Made by a program: the position numbers and the translations under genes
Assembly (NCBI RefSeq): GCF_000739455.1
Contig: NZ_CP009211.1
Span: 1,623,458-1,687,457 of the forward strand
Length of the DNA stretch: 64,000 bases
Direction of reading: 5' to 3'
From: Corynebacterium imitans
GTDB taxonomy: Bacteria > Actinomycetota > Actinomycetes > Mycobacteriales > Mycobacteriaceae
The notes under the pieces: model-generated
The model's input: the letters and a program-made list of their open reading frames with translations, nothing else
The model's database searches: none
Told to the model about the DNA's origin: nothing
In this document: piece by piece, positions 52,059 through 60,750 of the stretch
Position numbering within the stretch: position 1 is the first letter of the stretch
Layout: every line of letters begins with the position of its first letter

Positions 52059-52784
52059 TTAGTTACAGAGCTTCCAGCGGCCGTCCTCGCGCTGGAAGAG
52101 CTGCGTCTGAGTATCCTCGCCGGAATCATTGCGGGCAGTAACCGAAGCGGAAGCCCGGTCGCCGTCGACGCGCACGTCCGCCAACGAGATCTCCGAGCGT
52201 GGCAGCTCAATGCCCATGCCGGCCTCTTCCTGCATGCGGGCGGCCTCTTCGACGGACTCGAGCGTCATGCCTTGGCGCTCCAGCTCCTCCATCGCCGGGT
52301 CGGTCACGGCCTTGCAGGAGTTATCCAAGATGACGCGGGTCCAGCTGGCCAGCGACTCCGGGTTGGAAACGGCCTCGACCACCTTGGTCATCTCATCAAT
52401 GTCAGCCTGGGAAGCCTCCTGGCCGCCGGCGATGGGCTCGTGCGTGACCTGCTCGTACTGGCCGTCAGCAAACGGGTTGGCGATCGTGGGTACCTCGCCC
52501 GCGTCACCGGACTCGCCGGACTCGCCGTCCTTCTTCTCCGACTTCTGCTCTTTCTTGCCGTCGGTGTTCTTTTCCTTGTCGGCTTTTTCCTTGTCGCCCG
52601 AGTTCTCCTCGGACTTATTGGCAGCGCCGTCAACAGACTCGGTCGCCTCCGGGGCCTCTGCTGCGGTGGAGAGGCCGGAGCTGGTGGTTTCCTTGTCGGA
52701 GCCACATGCGGCAAGCGGAAGGACCAACGCCAACGCGGTCATGCCTGCTGCAGCAGCCTTCGATGTCTTGGTAGAAAACCTCAC
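52059..52784 (-). CDS. Putative lipoprotein with acidic/lysine-rich linker
   Basis: The 241-residue product has an N-terminal signal and lipobox (LALVLPLAAC, Cys27), so Lgt (39504-40403) would lipidate it. Residues about 35-95 are low-complexity (EKADKEKNTDGKKEQKSEKK). The C-terminal 130 residues form a small globular domain (EMTKVVEAVSNPESLASWTR to REDGRWKLCN) with two Cys. This resembles NTF2-like or DUF lipoproteins, but I assign no function. Starts with GTG 52784; GAGAGGTT precedes it. Confidence 0.82.
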   Translation of the reverse strand: MRFSTKTSKAAAAGMTALALVLPLAACGSDKETTSSGLSTAAEAPEATESVDGAANKSEENSGDKEKADKEKNTDGKKEQKSEKKDGESGESGDAGEVPTIANPFADGQYEQVTHEPIAGGQEASQADIDEMTKVVEAVSNPESLASWTRVILDNSCKAVTDPAMEELERQGMTLESVEEAARMQEEAGMGIELPRSEISLADVRVDGDRASASVTARNDSGEDTQTQLFQREDGRWKLCN

Positions 52785-53077
52785 GTACTAACCTCTCTTT
52801 GTTTTCCGGCGACACATCAACGCCGGCCTCACGCAAAAGCCTTGCCGGTTCGTGAGTCCAGGTTCGTGGATCGACCCGCACGGCTCACGTGAGTTGCAAA
52901 TACATTGTGTTGTTTCAAGCCATCTTAACAACGCTCAACTGGGTCACGGTTTCACTACAGGTGCTAACTCTCTGAGCGGTCTCTGTGAGGTTACATGGCA
53001 CTCGTTTCTCAGTCGGCGTGTACAAAGCTGCCAAACGCCCCAACTCCGTCCTTGGCTAACCACTACGATGGAGGGCC
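52785..53077. promoter_or_regulatory. Intergenic region with repeated CTCACG/CGTGAG half-sites
   Basis: The gap between the lipoprotein gene (minus) and the tetR gene (plus) has CTCACG at 52828-52833, CGTGAG at 52851-52856 and the perfect palindrome CTCACGTGAG at 52884-52893. These look like operator half-sites; the adjacent TetR regulator is the obvious candidate. TACGAT near 53064 could be the -10 of tetR, followed by GGAGGG. Confidence 0.45.
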
Positions 53078-53665
53078 ATGCAGCTGTCCCGCGAAACGAT
53101 TACCGCCGCCGCCCTTTCCATCCTGGGCGAGTACGGGCTGGGAGACGTTTCCATGCGCCGGGTTGCCACCGCCCTCGGCGTTGCCCCCGGCGCGCTGTAC
53201 TGGCACATAGAGAACAAGCAGGAGCTGATCGCCAGCCTCGCGGCCGAAATTGTGCGGCCCGTTGCTGCAGACGCGGCAACTGCTGAAACTACCGACACAG
53301 CAGCGCTTGCCGCCTCGCTGCGCGCGCACGTGCTCGAGGTGCGCGACGGCGCGGAGGTGGTCCTGGCCGCGCTCAGCCAGCCCGACGCCCCGGTGCGCGA
53401 GGAGCTCATTGCCGTGTTTGTGGCGCAGGTGCGTGCGGAGTGGGGCGAGCGGGCGTCGGCAAGCAAAGCGCGCGCGGCGGCCGCGAACCTGGTCTACATG
53501 ACGCTGGGGGCCGCAATGGTCTACCAAGCTGGCGCACAGCTGGCCGCGCTCACGGGCGAGGCCCCGGCGGTGAGCGCTGCTGATGCCGCCAACGAGCACG
53601 CCGCGGGGGTGGCACTGCTCCTGGCGGGCCTGCGCGCGCCGAGCGCGGAGACGGGATTGGACTAG
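53078..53665 (+). CDS. TetR-family transcriptional regulator
   Basis: The 195-residue protein has an N-terminal helix-turn-helix domain (TITAAALSILGEYGLGDVSM, RRVATALGVAPGALYWHIEN, KQELIASLAAEIV) and an Ala-rich ligand domain with a TetR C-terminal layout (VYMTLGAAMVYQAGAQLAAL). It probably represses its own gene and a neighbour, either the divergent lipoprotein gene or glgX 11 bp downstream. Start ATG 53078 with GGAGGG. The effector is unknown. Confidence 0.9.
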   Translation: MQLSRETITAAALSILGEYGLGDVSMRRVATALGVAPGALYWHIENKQELIASLAAEIVRPVAADAATAETTDTAALAASLRAHVLEVRDGAEVVLAALSQPDAPVREELIAVFVAQVRAEWGERASASKARAAAANLVYMTLGAAMVYQAGAQLAALTGEAPAVSAADAANEHAAGVALLLAGLRAPSAETGLD

Positions 53666-53668
53666 AAT
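53663..53668 (+). promoter_or_regulatory. Probable -10 element of glgX (leaderless transcript)
   Basis: TAGAAT overlaps the tetR stop codon (ACTAGAAT) and lies 8 nt before the glgX ATG at 53677. No ribosome site lies in between, which fits a leaderless mRNA as is common in corynebacteria. Confidence 0.55.
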
Positions 53669-53676
53669 CGTCTCCC

Positions 53677-55854
53677 ATGACTGAATCTGCAGCGACATCG
53701 CAATCCCCCGAAGCCCCGATCGTGTGGCCGGGGTCCGCCTACCCCCTGGGCTCAACCTACGACGGCGCTGGCACCAACTTCGCCCTCTTTTCTGGCGTGG
53801 CCGAGCGCGTCGAGCTGTGCCTGATCGACGATGACGGCGCGGAGACCCGCGTAGCGCTGGAGGAAGTGGACAACCACGTCTGGCACGGCTACCTGCCCGC
53901 CGTCACCCCGGGACAGCGCTACGGCTACCGCGTGCACGGGCCGTGGGACCCGGCGAACGGCAAGCGCTGCGATCCGAACAAGCTGCTCATCGACCCCTAC
54001 GCGCGCGCTTTCGACGGCACCTTCGACACGCACAGCTCCCTGTTTTCCTACGACCCCGGGGCGGACGAGCCCGGCACCGGCCGCAACGAGGAGGACTCGC
54101 TGGGCCACACCATGCTCTCGGTGGTGATCAACCCGTTCTTCGACTGGGGTGATGACCGCAACCCGCGCATCCCGGACGAGGAGACGGTGATCTACGAGTG
54201 CCACGTCAAGGGCATGACGCAGACCCACCCGGAGGTCCCGGAGAACCTGCGCGGAACCTATGCCGGCATGGCGCACCCCGCGGTGGTGGACTACCTCAAG
54301 GACCTGGGCGTGACCTCGGTGGAGCTTCTGCCGGTGCACCAGTTCTTCCAGGATGACCGCCTCAAAGAGCTGGGCCTGCGCAACTACTGGGGCTACAACA
54401 CCTTCGGGTTCTTCGCACCCGAGCACCACTACGCCGCCGCGTCGAACCCGGGTGACGCGGTCGCCGAGTTCAAGCACATGGTGCGCGCCTACCACGACGC
54501 GGGCATGGAGGTCATCCTGGACGTGGTGTACAACCACACCGCTGAGGGCAACCACTTGGGCCCGACGATCGCCTTCCGCGGTATTGACAATGAGGCCTAC
54601 TACCGCCTGGTGGAAGACGACAAGTACCACTACATGGACTACACCGGCACCGGTAACTCCTTCAACGTGCGCGACCCGCACTCGCTGCAGCTGATCATGG
54701 ACAGCCTGCGCTACTGGGTCACCGAGATGCACGTCGACGGCTTCCGCTTCGATCTGGCCTCCACGCTCGCGCGCGAGTTCTCGGACGTGGACCGCTTGGC
54801 TACCTTCTTCGACCTGGTGCAGCAGGACCCGGTGGTCAGCCAGGTCAAGCTCATCGCCGAGCCCTGGGACGTGGGCGAGGGCGGCTACCAGGTGGGCAAC
54901 TTCCCTGCCCTGTGGAGCGAGTGGAACGGCAAGTACCGCGACACCATGCGCGACTTCTGGCGTGGCGAGCCATCCACGCTCGGCGAGTTCGCCTCGCGCC
55001 TGACCGGTTCTTCGGACCTCTACCAGCACAACGACCGCCGCCCGACCGCCTCGATCAACTTCATCACCGCCCACGACGGGTTTACGCTCAACGACCTGGT
55101 CAGCTACAACGAGAAGCACAACGAGGCCAACGGCGAGGACAACCGCGACGGCGAGAGTCACAACCGCTCCTGGAACTGCGGCGTGGAGGGTCCCACGGAT
55201 GATTCGGAGATCCGCCAGCTGCGCGCCCAGCAGCGCCGCAACTTCTTGACCACGCTTTTGCTTTCGCAGGGCACCCCGATGATTTCGCACGGCGACGAGT
55301 TCGCCCGCACCCAGGGCGGCAATAACAACGTCTACTGCCAGGACAACGAGATCGCGTGGATGAACTGGGACCGCCTGCAGGAGGCGGACGAGCTCCACGA
55401 CTTCACCAAACGCCTCATCGCGATCCGCCAGGCCCACCCGGTCTTCCGCCGCCGTCGCTTCCTCTCCGGTGGTGCGCTCGGCGAGGACGTGCTCGACCGC
55501 GAGATCGCCTGGCTTGTCCCGGATGGCCAGCTCATGGAGCAAAAAGACTGGGACTTCGCTTTCGGCAAGGCGCTGATGGTCTACCTCAACGGCGATGCCA
55601 TTACCGAGCCGGATTCCCGCGGCCGCCAGGTGAAGGATGATTCCTTCGTGCTGATGTTTAATGCCCACTACGAGGACATCCAGTTCCGCATCCCGCCGCA
55701 GAAGTTCGGCGCGAAGTGGGAGGTGCTCATCGACACCACGGAGCCCTTGGGCTACCCGGTCGGCTTCGCCCCGGCGGAAGCCGAGGGCACCCTGACCGTG
55801 CCTGCTCGCTCGACGATCGTGCTCAAGCAGATCGAGCCGCCGGTCATGTCCTAG
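53677..55854 (+). CDS. glgX: Glycogen debranching enzyme GlgX
   Basis: GlgX removes short maltosyl branches left after phosphorylase action, complementing GlgP. The 725-residue protein has an N-terminal CBM48-type domain (GSTYDGAGTNFALFSGVAER), then the GH13 barrel: VIYECHVKGMTQTHPEVPEN, ILDVVYNHTAEGNHLGP, the nucleophile in VDGFRFDLAS near 354, the acid/base in LIAEPWDVGEGGYQ near 394 and FITAHDGFTLNDLV near 465. Length and motifs are typical. The 11-bp gap after tetR contains its likely -10. Confidence 0.97.
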   Translation: MTESAATSQSPEAPIVWPGSAYPLGSTYDGAGTNFALFSGVAERVELCLIDDDGAETRVALEEVDNHVWHGYLPAVTPGQRYGYRVHGPWDPANGKRCDPNKLLIDPYARAFDGTFDTHSSLFSYDPGADEPGTGRNEEDSLGHTMLSVVINPFFDWGDDRNPRIPDEETVIYECHVKGMTQTHPEVPENLRGTYAGMAHPAVVDYLKDLGVTSVELLPVHQFFQDDRLKELGLRNYWGYNTFGFFAPEHHYAAASNPGDAVAEFKHMVRAYHDAGMEVILDVVYNHTAEGNHLGPTIAFRGIDNEAYYRLVEDDKYHYMDYTGTGNSFNVRDPHSLQLIMDSLRYWVTEMHVDGFRFDLASTLAREFSDVDRLATFFDLVQQDPVVSQVKLIAEPWDVGEGGYQVGNFPALWSEWNGKYRDTMRDFWRGEPSTLGEFASRLTGSSDLYQHNDRRPTASINFITAHDGFTLNDLVSYNEKHNEANGEDNRDGESHNRSWNCGVEGPTDDSEIRQLRAQQRRNFLTTLLLSQGTPMISHGDEFARTQGGNNNVYCQDNEIAWMNWDRLQEADELHDFTKRLIAIRQAHPVFRRRRFLSGGALGEDVLDREIAWLVPDGQLMEQKDWDFAFGKALMVYLNGDAITEPDSRGRQVKDDSFVLMFNAHYEDIQFRIPPQKFGAKWEVLIDTTEPLGYPVGFAPAEAEGTLTVPARSTIVLKQIEPPVMS

Positions 55855-55936
55855 GGCAGCTGCTTATCGACGCCGCGTAGCCCCCGCTAAACTACCGCCT
55901 ATACGTGCTTGCCCCTGTGATTGGAGAGTTTTCGAC

Positions 55937-57370
55937 GTGATTGCTGCCCACGGTGCCTTGGTAACGGTGACGAACACCGAGGTGGTGGTCCGCCCCTCGC
56001 CCCTGTTCGCCGCCCTTTCCGGCAACAGCGCCGAGCGCAGCGTTGCGGTCGAGGACATCGCCGAGGTGCACGTTAACGCAGGCGACGGGGTGAGCGAGTA
56101 CCGCGTCGAGTGCGCGCTGCGTAGCACTGCGGAAACCCCGCTGCGCATCCGTTTCGCGCCCGGCGCGGCAGACGCGGTCGACGAGCTGGTCGACCTGCTC
56201 GAGCTGGCGCGTCAGGGCAAGGCCCCCGAGGTAGACACGGTTGAAGCCGGCGGGAGTGCCGCCGGTGTTCCGGGGCTGAGCTTTGTCGGCTTCGACGTGG
56301 AAACGGCGAACCCCCACTGGGGCTCGATCTGCCAGATCGGCCTGGTCAAGATCATCGACGGCGAGGAGGTCGACCGCGTCTCCTGGCTGTGCCAGCCGCC
56401 CAAGGAGTACAACTTCTTCGAGCCAGGCAACGTGGCCATCCACGGTATCCGCGCCGAGGACGTCGCCGACGCTCCCGGGGTGCGCGAGCGCATCGACGAA
56501 CTGGTCGACTTTGTGGGTGAGCTGCCGCTGGTAGCGCACAACGCCCAGTTCGACGCCTCCGCGCTGCACTCGGCGTGCATCGCCACCGGCCGCGAGGTGC
56601 CCCCGCTGGTGTTCGCGTGCACGCTCGCCCAGTCGCGCGCCAAGAAGCTCGGCGTGCGCAACCACCGCTTGCCGACGCTCGCGGAGTACTTCGGCACCCC
56701 ACTGGACAATCACCACGACGCCTGCGCGGATGCGGCGGCGTGTGCGGGCATCATGCTTGGTCTGGTCCGCGAGGCCGGCTACGCCGGCTCGCTGATGGGC
56801 TTTGTCCACGACTCCGGGTTCGCCCTCGGCACCATCGAGCAGGCGAAGGTCTCACCGGTGGTGCGCGACCGCTCCGGTGAGAAGCGTGCGTTGCAGGCCG
56901 AGCGCTTTGCCGCAGGCGGTGCGCGCGCGGTGGTCGAGGCCGCCGCCGCTCCCCGCGGCAGTAACCAGGCGGGGCCGAAGCGTCGAAAAGCGGGTGCTGG
57001 TGGGGGCTCTTCTGAGGGCTCGCAGCGTAGACCCGCGCCCTGGCAGTCCGTGGCCACCCCGGATACCGTGCCGGAGCCGAACCCGGACGCGAGCCCCGAC
57101 TCTGCCCTGTTTGGCGAGCATGTCACGCTCACCGGCGAGTTCGAGCCCTTTGATAAGGGCACGCTGTGGAAGGGTATTGCCGAGCTCGGCGGCCAGGTGG
57201 GCAAGAACGTGACCAAGAAGACGACCATCTTGGTTGTCGGCGCGTGGAACTCGGTGACATCGAAGGAAAAACGCGCCAACGAGCTCAACGAGAAGGGTCA
57301 GGGCATTCAGATCTGGCAGGCAGACAAGCTGCTCAACGTGCTCGGATTGGACGAAACCCCGCCGTTTTAG
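55937..57370 (+). CDS. DEDDh 3'-5' exonuclease with C-terminal BRCT domain
   Basis: The 477-residue protein has an N-terminal beta-rich domain (about 1-95), a DnaQ-like exonuclease (FVGFDVETANPHWGSICQIG with Asp120 and Glu122; LVAHNAQFDASALHSACIAT; and LDNHHDACADAAACAGIML), a linker rich in Gly, Ser and Arg (about 325-385) and a BRCT domain (FGEHVTLTGEFEPFDKGTLW, IAELGGQVGKNVTKKTTILV). The Asp and His positions of the DEDDh set appear complete. It likely acts in DNA repair or proofreading; BRCT suggests a partner at DNA ends. Start GTG 55937 with GGAGAG. Confidence 0.9.
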   Translation: MIAAHGALVTVTNTEVVVRPSPLFAALSGNSAERSVAVEDIAEVHVNAGDGVSEYRVECALRSTAETPLRIRFAPGAADAVDELVDLLELARQGKAPEVDTVEAGGSAAGVPGLSFVGFDVETANPHWGSICQIGLVKIIDGEEVDRVSWLCQPPKEYNFFEPGNVAIHGIRAEDVADAPGVRERIDELVDFVGELPLVAHNAQFDASALHSACIATGREVPPLVFACTLAQSRAKKLGVRNHRLPTLAEYFGTPLDNHHDACADAAACAGIMLGLVREAGYAGSLMGFVHDSGFALGTIEQAKVSPVVRDRSGEKRALQAERFAAGGARAVVEAAAAPRGSNQAGPKRRKAGAGGGSSEGSQRRPAPWQSVATPDTVPEPNPDASPDSALFGEHVTLTGEFEPFDKGTLWKGIAELGGQVGKNVTKKTTILVVGAWNSVTSKEKRANELNEKGQGIQIWQADKLLNVLGLDETPPF

Positions 57371-57380
57371 GACAGGTTTC

Positions 57381-57405
57381 GCGGGCTTAAAAAAATTTTG
57401 CCCGC
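57381..57405 (+). terminator. Possible terminator after the exonuclease gene
   Basis: GCGGGC (57381-57386) can pair with GCCCGC (57400-57405) around an A/T loop (TTAAAAAAATTTT). No U tract follows the stem, so it is only a candidate; it lies 10 bp past the stop codon. Confidence 0.4.
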
Positions 57406-57444
57406 GGAGGGAACCGGCACGGCCTCGGCTGCGTCTAACTATGT

Positions 57445-58056
57445 ATGACGCATTCCACCACCACCACTTGGTCCCCTGCCCACCAACCAACGCTTACGCC
57501 AGGTGCTGTGATCCCACGGCTCGCGTGGCGTGACGAGCGCTACGGCGTAGGCCCCTACGCCTGGATCACCGCGGGCCTAAACACCTCGACTGCGTATGTG
57601 CGCCTGTCACGCGGGCTCGCCTGCGTTTTTGAAACGCAGGGGCACGGCGTGCTGTCCCACCAGCAGGTGGGGCACTTAGGGTTTAACGAGCACCAGCTGT
57701 GGAACGCCGTGGGCGCGCACCTGGCGAGCCTGGCCGATACCTTCTGGGTGCGCCCCGCTGTGGGTCGGGAGCCCGGGCAACTGCCGCCAGGGGTCGAGAT
57801 CCAAGCGCGCGGACACACCGCCGCGGGCTGGCTCGCCCACCCGCAGTCCTTCCAGAAGCTTCACCAGCACCTTGTTGCCACGCTTCGCCCGCGCCATGAG
57901 CTGACCTACTACGTGGGCGAGAACGACACGCTCTTTGCTTTCGACGCCACCGCGCGCCAGGTCGCGCAGACGCTGGGTTGGGATCGCCTCATGCGTTACT
58001 CGCTCGGGTTCCCGCTGTTGGCCGTCCCGCCGCGCACCCCCATGCGTTTCACCTAG
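57445..58056 (+). CDS. Hypothetical protein, 203 residues
   Basis: I do not recognise the family. The sequence starts MTHSTTTTWSPAHQPTLTPG, has no signal or membrane segment, and contains SRGLACVFETQGHGVLSHQQ, HQLWNAVGAHLASLADTFWV and RHELTYYVGENDTLFAFDAT, which suggest an alpha/beta fold with several His and Trp. It lies between the exonuclease gene and treY, all on the plus strand. No ribosome site precedes ATG 57445 (TAACTATGT is immediately upstream), so the start or a leaderless transcript is uncertain. Codon use matches its neighbours. Confidence 0.7.
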   Translation: MTHSTTTTWSPAHQPTLTPGAVIPRLAWRDERYGVGPYAWITAGLNTSTAYVRLSRGLACVFETQGHGVLSHQQVGHLGFNEHQLWNAVGAHLASLADTFWVRPAVGREPGQLPPGVEIQARGHTAAGWLAHPQSFQKLHQHLVATLRPRHELTYYVGENDTLFAFDATARQVAQTLGWDRLMRYSLGFPLLAVPPRTPMRFT

Positions 58057-58156
58057 TCCCCGGTTACTTGGCCCGCTTTTCACTACAGTGTGTGGGGAGT
58101 ACTGGCACCGCGGAGATGCCGCGAGTAAAGCGAGCCCGCACAAGGAGCGAGACGTC

Positions 58157-60727
58157 ATGCGTCAACCAATCACTTCCACCTATCGCTTGCAGCTACGCGG
58201 ACCCGGCGCGGACCCCTCCGGGCGTGCCTTCGGTTTCGCCGAGGCCGCGGAGCTCATCCCTTACCTGCGCACGCTCGGGGTGTCACACCTGTACCTCTCC
58301 CCCATTTTTACAGCGATGCCGGATTCCAATCACGGCTACGACGTGCTGGATCCCACTGAGGTCAGCCCGCAGCTCGGCGGTATCGAGGGGCTGCGCGCGC
58401 TCGCAGCCGCGGCCAAGGAGGCAGGCTTGGGGCTAATCGCCGATATCGTGCCCAACCACGTGGGCGTGGAGGTACCGCGCTACAACCGCTGGTGGTGGGA
58501 CGTGCTCAAACGCGGCCAGGAATCCGAGTACGCCTCCTTCTTCGACATCGACTGGCACGAGGACAACGGCGCGGGCGGCAAGCTGGGCATGCCGGTGCTG
58601 GGCAAGGAAGGCGACGAGACGCAGCTGCGTCTTGTCCACCTGCCCGCCGATGAGTTCCCGGTAGGCCTTGCCCCCGAAGGCGAGGACGTGCTCGCTTACT
58701 TTGACAACTACTTTCCGCTGGCACCGGGCTCCTACGACAGCCTGGAGGACGATCCGCAGGAAGTCTATGCCCGCCAGGCCTACCGCTTGATGTTCTGGCG
58801 CGACGGGGTGATCTCCTACCGGCGGTTCTTCTCCGTCAACGGGCTCGCCGGCGTGCGCCAGGAGGACCCGCTGGTTTTCGAGCACACGCACCGCCTGCTG
58901 CGCCAGCTGATCGCGGAGGATCTTCTCGACGGGGTGCGCGTGGACCACCCGGACGGGCTCACCGACCCCTTCGGATACCTCTCCCGGCTGCGCGACCTGG
59001 TCGGGCCTGACCGCTGGTTGGTAGTGGAAAAAATCCTCGAAGTTGACGAGCCTTTGGACCCGCGCCTGCGAGTCGACGGCACCACCGGCTACGACGCGAT
59101 GCGCGAGCTCGACGGCATCTTCCTCAACCGCTCCGCAGAAGACACACTCAGTATGCTGGCGCTGCAGCAGTCCGGCTCTACCTGGGACGACGAAGCGATT
59201 GCTGCGAGCGCACAGCAGCTCAAACGTGACGTCGCCAGCTCCGAGCTCGCCGCAGAGGTACGCCGCCTCGTACGCGCCATCCGGCGCGATAACTTCTCAG
59301 CAGCATCGGCGGTGTCTGCGCAGCCGGTACAGTCTGCGGCCGCGGACTCGGATACGCGGGATACCGTCTCCGACGAGGAACTCGCCGCGACCGTGATCGA
59401 GCTCGTCGCCGCCATGCCCGTCTACCGCGCGGACTACCGCTCGCTGTCCCGTATCACCTCTACCGTGATCGCGGAGATGTCCAAGCGCTTCCCGTCGCGC
59501 CGGGGCGCACTCGACCTCATCGCCTCCGCATTCCTCGCCTCCGGGGAAGCCAAAAACCGCTTCGCCCAGGTCTGCGGCGCGGTGATGGCCAAGGGCGTGG
59601 AGGACACCCTCTTCTACCGCGCCAGCCGGCTCGTTGCCCTACAGGAGGTCGGCGGCGCGCCGGGGCGCTTCGGTGTGGGTGCAGCCGAGTTCCACCTGCT
59701 GCAGCACGAGCGCGCGAGTCTCTGGCCGCAGGCGATGACGTCGCTGTCTACCCACGACACCAAGCGCAGCGAGGACACCCGTGCCCGCATGCTCGAGCTT
59801 GCGGAGGTCGCCAACGACTTCGCCGAGCTGGTGCGACAGGTCATGGCGATGGTTCCGCCGCCGGACGCCGCCACGGGCCACTTCCTGCTGCAGAACATCC
59901 TGGGCGTCTGGCCCTACAACGGGGAGATCACCGACGCGCTGCAAGCACGCCTGCATGCCTATGCGCTGAAGGCGGTGCGCGAAGCAGCGCTGCACACCAC
60001 TTGGTTTGATCAGAACGAGCGCTACGAGCACCGCGTCATCGACTGGGTCGACGCCGTGCTCTACGGCCCCGCGGCAGCCAAGCTCACCGAGTTCGTCCAG
60101 CAGCTGCACCCGGGCGCGGTGCAGGTGAGCCTGGGCAGGAAACTGCTGCAGCTGGTGGGACCGGGCATCCCGGATACTTACCAGGGCCAGGAGTTCATGC
60201 AGCTCACACTCGTCGACCCGGACAACCGCGCGTTTGTGGACTACACCGCCCGGACCCAGGCGCTGCAGCAGTACGACGGGGCCCGCGCAGAAACGGCCTT
60301 CTCGCTCGCGCGTTTCCTCTACGGCGAGCAAGGACCCTCGCCAGAGGCGCTTGCCGACGCCGCCGACTGGGCCAAGCAGTGCGTCACCGCAGAAGGACTG
60401 CGCCTGCGCAAGGAGCTGGCCGAGGTCTTCCAATCCGGCACCTACCGCGCCGTATTCGCGACCGGTGAGGCGAAGCACCACCTCGTCGGCATGGCGCGCG
60501 GGCATGCAACCGGCGAAGCGCCAGAGAACACCGAGGTCATCGGCCTGGCAACCCGCGAACCGCTCAAGCTTGCCCGCACCGGCGGATGGGGCGACACTTC
60601 CGTGGCGCTACCGCCCGGGGTGTGGCTCGACCGGATGACCGGCACCACGTATTCGGGCACCGCGGAGGTGGCACAACTTTTCGCCACGCTGCCAGTCGCG
60701 CTTTTGGTACGCGCCGAATCGGAGTAA
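58157..60727 (+). CDS. treY: Malto-oligosyltrehalose synthase
   Basis: TreY rearranges the reducing end of maltooligosaccharides to a trehalose linkage, which TreZ then releases. The 856-residue GH13 protein has STYRLQLRGPGADPSGRAFG, VSHLYLSPIFTAMPDSNHGY, IADIVPNHVGVEVPRYNRWW, DGVRVDHPDGLTDPFGYLSR near 255-275, VEKILEVDEPLDPRL and GTTGYDAMRELDGIF; the end has VQVSLGRKLLQLVGPGIPDT and YQGQEF. Start ATG 58157 with AAGGAG 11 nt upstream. treZ starts 2.7 kb downstream. Confidence 0.97.
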   Translation: MRQPITSTYRLQLRGPGADPSGRAFGFAEAAELIPYLRTLGVSHLYLSPIFTAMPDSNHGYDVLDPTEVSPQLGGIEGLRALAAAAKEAGLGLIADIVPNHVGVEVPRYNRWWWDVLKRGQESEYASFFDIDWHEDNGAGGKLGMPVLGKEGDETQLRLVHLPADEFPVGLAPEGEDVLAYFDNYFPLAPGSYDSLEDDPQEVYARQAYRLMFWRDGVISYRRFFSVNGLAGVRQEDPLVFEHTHRLLRQLIAEDLLDGVRVDHPDGLTDPFGYLSRLRDLVGPDRWLVVEKILEVDEPLDPRLRVDGTTGYDAMRELDGIFLNRSAEDTLSMLALQQSGSTWDDEAIAASAQQLKRDVASSELAAEVRRLVRAIRRDNFSAASAVSAQPVQSAAADSDTRDTVSDEELAATVIELVAAMPVYRADYRSLSRITSTVIAEMSKRFPSRRGALDLIASAFLASGEAKNRFAQVCGAVMAKGVEDTLFYRASRLVALQEVGGAPGRFGVGAAEFHLLQHERASLWPQAMTSLSTHDTKRSEDTRARMLELAEVANDFAELVRQVMAMVPPPDAATGHFLLQNILGVWPYNGEITDALQARLHAYALKAVREAALHTTWFDQNERYEHRVIDWVDAVLYGPAAAKLTEFVQQLHPGAVQVSLGRKLLQLVGPGIPDTYQGQEFMQLTLVDPDNRAFVDYTARTQALQQYDGARAETAFSLARFLYGEQGPSPEALADAADWAKQCVTAEGLRLRKELAEVFQSGTYRAVFATGEAKHHLVGMARGHATGEAPENTEVIGLATREPLKLARTGGWGDTSVALPPGVWLDRMTGTTYSGTAEVAQLFATLPVALLVRAESE

Positions 60728-60734
60728 GGGCGAG

Positions 60735-60740
60735 TATGCT
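60735..60740 (+). promoter_or_regulatory. Probable -10 element of relS
   Basis: TATGCT lies 10 nt before the relS ATG (60751), just after the treY stop (60727), and no ribosome-binding sequence is present. A short or absent leader is likely. Confidence 0.5.
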
Positions 60741-60750
60741 GTAGCCCCTG

